NCBI RefSeq assembly: GCF_025628885.1
Contig: NZ_JAOTIF010000010.1
Span: 119,103 to 183,102, forward strand
Direction: 5' to 3'
Length of the DNA stretch: 64,000 nucleotides
Source of the DNA: Paraflavisolibacter caeni
GTDB taxonomy: Bacteria > Bacteroidota > Bacteroidia > Chitinophagales > Chitinophagaceae
Numbering within the stretch: position 1 is the stretch's first letter; each line of letters starts with the position of its first letter. The notes beneath the pieces were generated by a model. The model did no database searches, was not told where the DNA came from, and was given only the letters and a program-made list of their open reading frames with translations. Below, in pieces: positions 18,986 to 27,700 of the stretch. The position numbers and the translations under genes are program-made.

Positions 18986-21406
18986 TTAGAATTTAAAGGC
19001 AACTTTTTTTCCAGTATAGGTTATTACTTTATCAGATTCACTAGCTGTATTTTCTCCAACGCCTTTATCAGTATTGATAATTACTATATTGAACTTTCTG
19101 CTTGCAAGCATGCCGGGGAAAGCCCCCGCTCTGTCACCAATGATTAAAGTCTTCTTTTTATCATCCCAATGAAACGTGATGGTAGCATAAACCCCTTTCT
19201 CATAATTGTAATTATCCTTCTCATCTTCATACAGTACAAATTCACCATTAGCCCCTGGATATACACGTATCTCCAGGTCATCCCATTTCTTCTCTTCAGC
19301 AAATTGAACCTCGGGACCAACAGGTATAATAGAACCGGCTTTTACATAAAGAGGAATCATATCCAGTGGAGTTTGCTTGCTTACTTTATTCCCTCCGGAA
19401 AGTTTTTCTCCGGTCCAGAAATCATACCAATCCGTACCAGCAGGCAAATAGGTTTCTTTAGATTTTACGGAACTGAAGTCTTCCTCTTGCATGGAACCTT
19501 GCCCGCCCGTACCAGGTTTTATATACATAGCTTCTGTAACAGGGCTTACCAAAAGTGATCTACCGAACATAAATTGGTCATTGATATCTAATGCTTGTTT
19601 ATCTTTTGCAAAATCCATCATGAGTGCCCGCATCATACTTGATTGATTTGCCGTTACCTCCCATGATGCAGAGTAGATATAGGGCAATAACCGGTAACGC
19701 AGATGGATGAACTTCTCAATAGCATCATAATACTTACTTCCTTTTTGCCCAAACTGGTAAATCTCGCGTGGAGCATCAGCACCATGTGAACGCATCATTG
19801 GACAGAAGGTACCAAATTGCAGCCAGCGCACATACAACTCCCGGTATTCCGGATCCTCTAATTTCCTAGGGTATCTTGACAGGAAAAATCCGCCAATATC
19901 ACTATTCCAGTAAGGAATGCCTGTGAGTGAAAAATTCAATCCTGCAGATATCTGGTTCCTTAATGCTTTCCATGATGCTGTTACATCTCCCGACCAGGTA
20001 TTGGCACCATACCTTTGCTGGCCTGCAAAGGCGGAACGTGTTAAAATAAACACTCTTTTACTGGAATCAACTCTGCGCTGATGGGTGTAAACCCCACCCA
20101 CTGTCATTAAAGGAAAAGCATTCCGTACTTTCCTGAAGGAACCCAGGTAAGTTTTATTGTCTAAGTCAGAGGGCTTAAAATCAAGATGGTCAGGCTCTGA
20201 GGAATCCATCCACCAGCCATCCAACCCAAGCGAATGCATTTTGCTTAAGTAGTTCCAATAAATATTTCTAGCTTCCGGATTGTAGGGATCATACACCCTT
20301 ACCCCAGAGGGATAATCCCTGTTCGGCGGCCATTTTTCAGAACCGGACTGGGGCCAGGTGGTAAAATTGAAAAGTGCATTTATTTTATCTAACTCCCGGT
20401 ATTGTTTTGTATGCGGGCCAAATGAGTTCCAGATAGATATGATCATGTGTGCATTCAGGTTGTGCACATCATTCACCATTTTCTGCGGATTGGGAAAATC
20501 AGCGTTCAAAAACTCCATGGCATTCCACAGGTAATTATTACCCCAATACTGCCAGTCCTGGATAATACCATCAATGGGAACTTTTAATTTGCGGTATTGC
20601 TTTATGACATCTACTAATTCATCCTGGCTTTTATAGCGTTCTTTACTTTGCCAGAAACCATACGTCCATAAAGGAAACATGGGTGCTTGCCCCGACAGAT
20701 CCCGCATGCAGGCAATCACACCATCGGCATTGCCGCCATACATAAAATAATAATCAATACTTTCTCCTACTTCAGATGTGAAAGACGTAGTTTCTTTATT
20801 ATCAACAAACTGGGTTGGCGAATAATTATCCCAATAGATACCGTATCCTTTTACGGATTGAAAAAAGGGAATATAATCATCCGTATTCCCCTGCACCATA
20901 TTCAGCGAAAGATTGCGTTGCACCATTTTACCCCCCTGTTGCTGGCCCAACCCGTAGATAGATTCATCATGATCCAATTGAAATGCTTGGGAAACCTTGT
21001 AGGTCTGGTTGCCGGCATCATTAAAGGGAGTAAACATAACACCTTCTTCCTTTTCTTTTAAAAGCTGGTCTCCCGAATGGGAATAATAAATAATGGCTCC
21101 GGAATTCATATTCAGGTTCACATTTAGCTGATTCGTTTTCAGATAAAGCACATCGCCTTGTTGTTGAACACTGAAGGTTGTTTTTCCAGGCTTTTTTATA
21201 ACAGTAAGGCTCTCTTTGTTTAGGCTGCTTCTGGCTGGCGATTTTATCACCCTGATGATGCTGGGGCTGTAAACCTGCATCTCTAATTCTCTACCCTTAA
21301 TTGAGATCTTAACCCCCAGGTCCGTTTTTTGGTAAGACTGTGCACTGCTATTTATGCCTGTAAAAAGGAGTATAAACAAAAATGTATAAACACTGCATTT
21401 CGCCAT
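18986..21406 (-). CDS. GH31 alpha-xylosidase/alpha-glucosidase-type hydrolase
   Basis: 806 residues from ATG 21406 (a TTG lies 24 bases upstream); signal peptide MAKCSVYTFLFILLF..SSAQ. The order is the GH31 N-terminal beta-sandwich, the catalytic barrel with GIIQDWQYWG, GLDGWWMDSSEPDH (nucleophile Asp) and ANTWSGDVTASW (acid/base Asp), then the proximal and distal C-terminal beta domains. Unlike its neighbour at 14381 it has no PA14 insert. A role as a second alpha-xylosidase on xyloglucan oligosaccharides fits the locus; alpha-glucosidase or alpha-galactosidase activity cannot be excluded. It is the first gene of the GH31-GH97-GH31 run and follows the putative regulated promoter at 21512-21600. 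Confidence 0.9.
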   Translation of the reverse strand: MAKCSVYTFLFILLFTGINSSAQSYQKTDLGVKISIKGRELEMQVYSPSIIRVIKSPARSSLNKESLTVIKKPGKTTFSVQQQGDVLYLKTNQLNVNLNMNSGAIIYYSHSGDQLLKEKEEGVMFTPFNDAGNQTYKVSQAFQLDHDESIYGLGQQQGGKMVQRNLSLNMVQGNTDDYIPFFQSVKGYGIYWDNYSPTQFVDNKETTSFTSEVGESIDYYFMYGGNADGVIACMRDLSGQAPMFPLWTYGFWQSKERYKSQDELVDVIKQYRKLKVPIDGIIQDWQYWGNNYLWNAMEFLNADFPNPQKMVNDVHNLNAHMIISIWNSFGPHTKQYRELDKINALFNFTTWPQSGSEKWPPNRDYPSGVRVYDPYNPEARNIYWNYLSKMHSLGLDGWWMDSSEPDHLDFKPSDLDNKTYLGSFRKVRNAFPLMTVGGVYTHQRRVDSSKRVFILTRSAFAGQQRYGANTWSGDVTASWKALRNQISAGLNFSLTGIPYWNSDIGGFFLSRYPRKLEDPEYRELYVRWLQFGTFCPMMRSHGADAPREIYQFGQKGSKYYDAIEKFIHLRYRLLPYIYSASWEVTANQSSMMRALMMDFAKDKQALDINDQFMFGRSLLVSPVTEAMYIKPGTGGQGSMQEEDFSSVKSKETYLPAGTDWYDFWTGEKLSGGNKVSKQTPLDMIPLYVKAGSIIPVGPEVQFAEEKKWDDLEIRVYPGANGEFVLYEDEKDNYNYEKGVYATITFHWDDKKKTLIIGDRAGAFPGMLASRKFNIVIINTDKGVGENTASESDKVITYTGKKVAFKF

Positions 21407-21511
21407 CTTTTTGATTTTATTATTTTGCAATTCAGCTCCAAACCTAACTTGGAAAATTTAGTTTCGGTCAGGAATTTATTCATAAAATGAGTTTTTATTG
21501 TGCGCATGGAA

Positions 21512-21600
21512 AAGGGCGAATTGCTTTGAACAAATTTAGATCAGCTACCCGTCTGTACCACTGCATGAAAAAGACTTTGTTTTATCCAAATCCGACATTT
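21512..21600 (-). promoter_or_regulatory. 89-bp conserved promoter element, copy 1 (upstream of GH31)
   Basis: This segment aligns without gaps to 61410-61498, with 81 of 89 bases identical and the outer 39 bases (21562-21600) all identical. On the minus strand it contains TAAATTTG (21538-21531), a match to the Bacteroidota -7 box TAnnTTTG, about 125 bases upstream of the GH31 ATG at 21406. The perfectly kept 39 bases (from TGCATGAAAAAGAC to ATCCGACATTT on the plus strand) lie just upstream of where the -33 region should be. That is where an HTCS activator would bind. Promoter function is inference from position and conservation. Confidence 0.65.
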
Positions 21601-21619
21601 TCCAAAGCACCATCCATGA

Positions 21620-22168
21620 TCACTTCCCGTAATCATTTCGAAACCAGTCAACATCTACATACCCCTTATCTTCTTTACAATTGAAATTAAAAACTCCAAT
21701 GCGGTCCCCCCGGTAGCTGCCCCAGGTCAATTGATAAGTGCTCCCAAAAGGTTGATAAGACTTACCATCAATACTAAAAGCATAACGACTAATGCCGCCT
21801 GCATCCCAGGTGGATCGCAGCCAGATCGATTTTCCGTGCACCCTTATTCCTGAAGTATCCTTTCCATTGTTGTCATACACCAAAGTCCGGATGCCCTTTT
21901 CCTGTTTGATGCCCAATAAGCTATAGGTGGTGGTGGAAAAATAGGTCAGTCCGGCAAATTGACCTTCAGCCATTTGGCTAATGTCTATTTTCACGGTTGC
22001 AACATTGGAAGACGTACGCATACTGCGTTGTGTGAGGGTGTTTCCTGCCCGGAGTATAACGCTTCTTTTATTGTTTGAATGAATAGGCGTAAAAGCATAC
22101 AATCGAAGAACCCCCCTGCGCTCTGTTAAAGACCATTTGTCTGCTCGTGGTTGATAGTTCCATTCCCA
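21620..22168 (-). pseudogene. Severed C-terminal beta-sandwich of GH43_12
   Basis: The reading frame of the GH43 gene continues past the TAA at 22169-22171 without a shift: WEWNYQPRADKW, LRLYAFTPIH, LRAGNTLTQRSMRT, LTYFSTTTYSLLGIKQ, then QLTWGSYRGDRIGVFNFNCKEDKGYVDVDWFR. The intact copy at 58158 has the same domain in one chain (LPQWEWNYQPRADKW). No credible start codon or signal peptide exists here, so this half is probably not made as a secreted protein. In intact GH43_12 enzymes this beta-sandwich packs on the propeller and can complete the substrate cleft. Confidence 0.85.
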
Positions 22169-23227
22169 TTAAACGTTTAGCCTGTTGGTTTTGAACGCAT
22201 CACTGCTTTGAATGGAAATCTTCCTTTTAGATGATATCGGTTTTGCTCCACTCCAAACCATGCGGCCTATGGTGTCAGCACCTACTTCGCCAATGATCGG
22301 CCATCCATCAATCCAGTGAACTGGCAATAGACTGGCAGGGCGCCCTTCCCAATTTCCATTGCCATGATGGGTGAAAAAATACCACCTTCCTGACGGTATT
22401 TGCATAAGTCCGCCCTGGTTCGGCTCTCTATCAATCTTTTGATCTACATGGTTTAATTGCCTGATCTCCCAGGGACCGTAAATATTTTTCGAACGTTCCA
22501 TCATGATCACCCGCCCTTCCGGTTTCACTTCACTGAAATAGTGGTAATACAGTCCGTTGATCTTATACAGCTTATTGGCTTCACTGCCCTGTGACTGATG
22601 GATAATGGAGTCCGATTCCATGATCAGGCTTTTCCCATCAGGTGTCATTTTAAATAAATGAATGTTGTACTTTTTATTGCTTTTCGGATCAAGGGCAAAA
22701 TTGGTGGCAATAAAATATAACTGGCCATCGTCATCACAAAACGAACAGCAGTCGTCCCATCCCCTTACCTTCCAGAGTTGATGCACAGGCTCCCAGGGTC
22801 CTGCAGGATTGGTGGCCGAACTCATAAAAAAGCCATCATCCGGTGTACCAAAATATACCCAGAACTTATTTTTATAATACCTGATGGAGCCCGCCCAGAT
22901 GCCCTTGCCGTAACAATTCATCCGGTCCCAGTTCAACTGTGGACTGATGCGGGTAAGATCATCCACCACATGGCCGATGATTTCCCAGTTCACCAGGTCT
23001 TTGGAATGCAGCACCACCATGCCGGGGGAAAACTGCATGGTAGAAGAGATGGCATAATAATCCTCCCCCACACGGATGGCATCAAGGTCGCTAAAATCGC
23101 CAGGAAGCACCGGGTTCACATAAGTGCCATTGCCCTGGTCGCCCCACTTTCCGGACATTTGCGCCTTTAAGCCTAAACTTGCCAGTTGCAAACAAAATAA
23201 GGGCAATAACAATCTGAACTGAATCAT
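22169..23227 (-). CDS. GH43_12-type hydrolase, truncated by an in-frame stop
   Basis: 352 residues from ATG 23227, signal peptide MIQFRLLLPLFCLQLASLGLKAQ. The five-bladed propeller is complete: FSDLDAIRVGEDYYAISSTMQFSPGM (base Asp), WDDCCSFCDDDGQLYFIA (modulating Asp) and GSEANKLYKINGLYYHYFSE (acid Glu). The frame stops at TAA 22169 where the intact paralogue (58158-59768) has CAA for Gln, so a single C to T change removed the C-terminal beta domain. Subfamily 12-type GH43 enzymes are usually alpha-L-arabinofuranosidases. The truncated product could still fold or could be inactive; a sequencing error is possible but less likely. It follows the GH43 gene at 23253 within one operon. Confidence 0.85.
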   Translation of the reverse strand: MIQFRLLLPLFCLQLASLGLKAQMSGKWGDQGNGTYVNPVLPGDFSDLDAIRVGEDYYAISSTMQFSPGMVVLHSKDLVNWEIIGHVVDDLTRISPQLNWDRMNCYGKGIWAGSIRYYKNKFWVYFGTPDDGFFMSSATNPAGPWEPVHQLWKVRGWDDCCSFCDDDGQLYFIATNFALDPKSNKKYNIHLFKMTPDGKSLIMESDSIIHQSQGSEANKLYKINGLYYHYFSEVKPEGRVIMMERSKNIYGPWEIRQLNHVDQKIDREPNQGGLMQIPSGRWYFFTHHGNGNWEGRPASLLPVHWIDGWPIIGEVGADTIGRMVWSGAKPISSKRKISIQSSDAFKTNRLNV

Positions 23228-23252
23228 GCTTCAAATAAATGTTGTTTACTTT

Positions 23253-24701
23253 TTAATAAATATGCCACTCCCAAACACCAGGAACACCCCTTACTATTCT
23301 TACTCTTAAATAGCGGGCTTTAATATTCAAATTGTCAATATGTGGCGATTGAATCATTACCTGCGGATGCCCGCCACAGGGCTTCCATGTTTTGCCATTG
23401 GCGGAATACTCCAGCACATGCGCATGTCCTGCTGTGGGACGGACAAAATACACTTCACTGCCTTTGATATGCCTTGCCTTACCCAAATCGGCCACGATCC
23501 AAGAAGCTGTGTCCTCCGGAGCAGCCATCCACCTGGAGCCGTTGGCCGCATCGAAAGCAAACTGCGATGAAAAGGATTCTGTTCTTTGAAACAAAGAATC
23601 TTGATTACGCTTAATGATCAGATCGGAGCGCACACTGGAGGCTTTTGAGTTGACAACCTGGATCCTTTTTTTGTGCGGTACAGCGTGAAGAGCGCCTACG
23701 CCATTGAGCGTTAGATCCACCGGACGAATGGTTCCGTCTTCATTAAATTCCAGCTTGTTCACATAGGTTTGCCGGTTGGTGCTCCTGCGGCCAAACTCCA
23801 AATACGCAAAATAGTAATCATCGGTGCCCGGCACGTTAAACACACAACCATGGCCCGGACCAAATACTTGACGTTCGTAATTGGTCGTGGCAATAATATC
23901 GTTTTTAGGAAAGTCGAAGGGTCCCAGTGGTGAGGTTTTGCTCATACCATAAGCATACTGGTATTTTTCATCCCCACCCAGGGTGTAGAGGTAGTAGTAG
24001 ATGCCTTTTCGTTTAAAAAAGATGGGGCCTTCCGAATACCCTTCCCGCTTTGTAGCAATTTTAATGATGGAGGCGGTATCTACCGTAACCTTATCCGGGT
24101 TCAGTTTAGCCGCCCACCTGCGCTGCCAGAAAACATAAGCCTGCCCATCATCATCGATAAAAATTTCTGCATCGATACCGGCCGGACCTTTGGGATCTTT
24201 GGATTGTAATAAAGTCGCCGAAGTAAAGGATCTAGAAAAAGTGTCTACACCTTTTGCCAGTTGAAAAGGTCCATCAGGTGAACCAGCAACAGCCGGATAC
24301 ATAAAACCATTGACCGTTGGATAAATATAATATTTGCCATTAGCGGCAATAGCCTTGCTGGGAGCCCAGTATTTATGTCCCACTGCCGAGGGAAAATAAA
24401 ACCCGGCAAAACTCCAGTGCACAAAATCTTTCGACTTCCAGACTACCGGGGGCCCCGAGGTGGCTAAACCCTGATCATATCCATCGGTTGTGGCATAACA
24501 GTAAAACGTTCCATTGATCTCCTGGATACTGGCATCTGCAATCATATCAGGGATCAGCGCATTGCCGAAGGGATTTTCCCTCTGGGCTTTTAGGGAAAGA
24601 ACAAAAAGTAATAAAAAGCAGTGCAATAATGCTTTGATTGTAACAGGAGTGAACGCTGTTCTTTTTTCCGAAAAAGGCAATGCTTTAATAGTAGTTTTCA
24701 T
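23253..24701 (-). CDS. GH43 hydrolase with C-terminal F5/8-type C (CBM32-like) domain, copy 1
   Basis: 482 residues from ATG 24701 with a signal-anchor-like N-terminus (CFLLLFVLSLKAQ). The propeller holds PDMIADASIQEINGTFYCYATTDG (base Asp), GPAGIDAEIFIDDDGQAYVFW (modulator Asp) and GYSEGPIFFKRKGIYYYLYT (acid Glu). The last 135 or so residues form a discoidin-like domain (SSQFAFDAANGSRWMAAPEDTASWIVADLG..IKGSEVYFVRP). It is likely a beta-xylosidase or alpha-L-arabinofuranosidase acting in the periplasm. It shares long stretches of near-identical DNA with the gene at 59791, so the GH43 pair has been copied as a block. It sits 68 bp downstream of the GH95-GH35 gene. Confidence 0.92.
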   Translation of the reverse strand: MKTTIKALPFSEKRTAFTPVTIKALLHCFLLLFVLSLKAQRENPFGNALIPDMIADASIQEINGTFYCYATTDGYDQGLATSGPPVVWKSKDFVHWSFAGFYFPSAVGHKYWAPSKAIAANGKYYIYPTVNGFMYPAVAGSPDGPFQLAKGVDTFSRSFTSATLLQSKDPKGPAGIDAEIFIDDDGQAYVFWQRRWAAKLNPDKVTVDTASIIKIATKREGYSEGPIFFKRKGIYYYLYTLGGDEKYQYAYGMSKTSPLGPFDFPKNDIIATTNYERQVFGPGHGCVFNVPGTDDYYFAYLEFGRRSTNRQTYVNKLEFNEDGTIRPVDLTLNGVGALHAVPHKKRIQVVNSKASSVRSDLIIKRNQDSLFQRTESFSSQFAFDAANGSRWMAAPEDTASWIVADLGKARHIKGSEVYFVRPTAGHAHVLEYSANGKTWKPCGGHPQVMIQSPHIDNLNIKARYLRVRIVRGVPGVWEWHIY

Positions 24702-24769
24702 TTTTTCTAATTCAATTAGTTTACAATTATTAGTTTACAATTAGTTGTGCCTGACCGGCGTAGCAAAAA

Positions 24770-27700
24770 TCACCAGCTATTCATTGATACGGCATTATTT
24801 GTATCGGAAGCTACTTCCATAGCCTTGATAACAGCACCATTTACGGTCTGGCGTAAGCCCATTACAATGACGTTAGGTTTATTTCCTGAATGAAGCCAGC
24901 ATTCAGGGATATAATATTCCCTTTGCTGGCCGGCCTCCCAATGTCGACCAATATTATGACCGTTCACATAGATATACCCGTTTCCCGAAGCATTAATGAG
25001 TAACCTCCATGTATTATTGATTGTAGCACCCTCAGGCAACTTAAATTCGGCTCTGTACCAGGTAAACATTGCATCCTGCTTTCCTTTAGGCTGAATATTG
25101 TTCCCTTTACGAGCGATATTACTCAACGTATCTAATGAAATGGTCTGCCACTTGCGCGGCTTGAACGAGGGCCGGGTAAAGCCATTTTGTACCCCGGCTA
25201 AATCTCTGGACACCTGCCAGTTTAGTTTTTTCAGCAAGGCCGAGTCCGCCTGGCCCAAACCCGCTACCCGAATACCACACAGCTCTTCCATCGGAAAATA
25301 GCCATGCTCGTGCCCGATATTTTCATATACCAATACAATTTCATTTTCGCCCGGATGCAACAAACTTTTTACATCAAAACGGTTCAGGTAATCTGTTTCT
25401 TTAATGAAGGTGAAGGATTTATCTCTTGGCCTGGTAACTTCGGCAGCCCAGGTTTCTGAAGGGTATTCCCGCTGAGCCAGCTTGCCATTAACCTGGACAT
25501 TGATAATATCCCTGGAGAAAGTATTAAAAAGCAAGTGCTGATATTTCCCGGCTTCCTCCGGAGTTAATTTGAAATGGGAACGATAAAGTACATACCTGAC
25601 GTCATTGATTCCCACCTCGGGAAGTGAAACACCTTCCTTTAGCGGCTGCCATCTGGCTTTAAAATCTTCATCACACTTCTGAACTTCTTTTATCCGCACC
25701 ACAACAGGTTGTTGCTTTTCCATTTCCGGACTTTGGTACGTCCACCACTTCCCCTGATCCGGATTTGAACCCGAAGCAATGATCAAAACCTTTGTTTCCA
25801 TCGGCTCCAGGCTATAGTTAATGCTTAAATCGGCTAATCCGGCTAAAGCCGCATTTTTACTTGTGTTCAGATGAATCAATACCTTGTTTTCGTTCTGATC
25901 AAAATTGTACATTGGCTTACCGGCGTCAGCGCTTTTATCCGGCTGAATCAGCATCGTTCCGGAGGCTCTCTGCGCCGAACTGTTATGCAAAAAGACAAAC
26001 CTGGTTCCATTCTGTGCAACACGGATTCCGCCTGCCACTTCGAACGGGATATTTTGAATGACACAAACACCTCCCCGTGAATGGATCAACAGGGAACCAT
26101 AGGTTTTGATAAAATGACCCAGGTTGCGGGCAGCGTAATACTTGGGGGATAAGGCTCCGTTTTCCCGGATCGCAGCATTGTAATCATAAGAAGTGGTTTG
26201 CCCGCGGGCACCCCAGCCGGCAAAATGAGTCCCCCCAACAAAAACATACGGGAATATACCTGTTGAACCACCAAGGATGGACATCATCCCTAATGCATAA
26301 AAATGTTTGTCGTCGGAATAATGCTCTTCGCTTAATGCCCCTTTAACAGTCGAAAACCAACCGCCTTGCAATTCGGTTACAAAACCCGGAGCATTCGGCT
26401 GTTTCAGTTTTAGGTCTTCCATTCTCTTTGCACAGGTAATGGCATCTTTTTTTCCCACATAATAATTATCACAATCAAACACCTGAGACAACAGACTGTC
26501 CCTGCTACCACGGCTTTCCGTAGTCATACAGGTAAATATTGGGATATCTACCCCTGCATGAACAGCAGCCTTGTACATGCGTTGTAAAGCATATACCTTG
26601 TTGTTCGTTTTGTGATAGTCATATTCATTCTCGATTTGCATTAATATAACACCCTTCTTCCCTTTGGGCTTCGCTGTAATTTGCTCTTTAGCTATCAGTT
26701 TGCAAATTGCTTTATACCAGTGGTCGCACCAGTCCAGGTATCGAGGGTCAGCGCTTCGCAACCAGAAATCCTTAACGTCATCCGGGCGATATTTTGCTAA
26801 CCAGCGGGGATAACCGCCCCCGGCAAACTCTGCACAAATAAATGGCCCGGGACGTAATACGGTGTAAAAACCGAATTCGTTTTGTGCCATGTCCAGCCAT
26901 TCCTTCAAATCGGTAAAATCAATTTGGGAATAATCATTTATATCCCTGGGCATATTTAATTCACTCAAATTCCACGGTATATATGTTTCGATTGTATTGA
27001 ACCCTGCTGCCTTAATTTTGATAAAACGATCACGCCACAGTTCCTTAGGAGTCCGGAAATAGTGAAATGCTGCACTATAGATAAAGAAGTCTTTTCCTTC
27101 AATTTTCAAACTTGATCCGTCATAATATATCCTATTGTTAGCAATCACATCATAAGCTTTCCCCTTTTGTGTTTCAAAAATTGTAAGATATCCGTTGCCA
27201 GTTTCATTCACCTTGGCTTTCACGCCATTAACCGTTACAGGCATATTTGTTCTTAAAACGCACGTTCCGCCTTGTAATGACTTGATAACACTATTTGATA
27301 ATAAGCCATTTGCCCAATTGATGCTTATTTCAAAAGCTCCTCTTGCTTTTAATCCTTTTATCGATCCTTCTTTCCATGCAGATGGCAATGCAGGCAAAAG
27401 ATGAATTTCACCGAGATGACTTTGCAACAGCATTTCTGTAATGCCCGCCGTACCTGCAAAATTTCCGTCAATCTGGAAAGGCGGATGAGCATCAAAAAAA
27501 TTCGGATAGGTTCCACCGCCACCTTTACTGTCAGAGCCTGAGTAATTTAAGAGCTGCCTTAAAAGTTTGTATGCATGATCACCGTTAAGTAACCTTGCCC
27601 ACCAGTTAATTTTCCACCCCCTGCTCCATCCCGTACCTGCATCTCCACGTATCTCCAATGATTTTCTAGCGGCCTCAAAAAATTCCGGTGTATGATTAGC

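Noticed and set aside
22102..22171. A frameshift or two separate genes at the GH43_12 break
   Set aside because: Both sides are in the same frame and the paralogue has CAA at the stop position, so a single nonsense change is enough.
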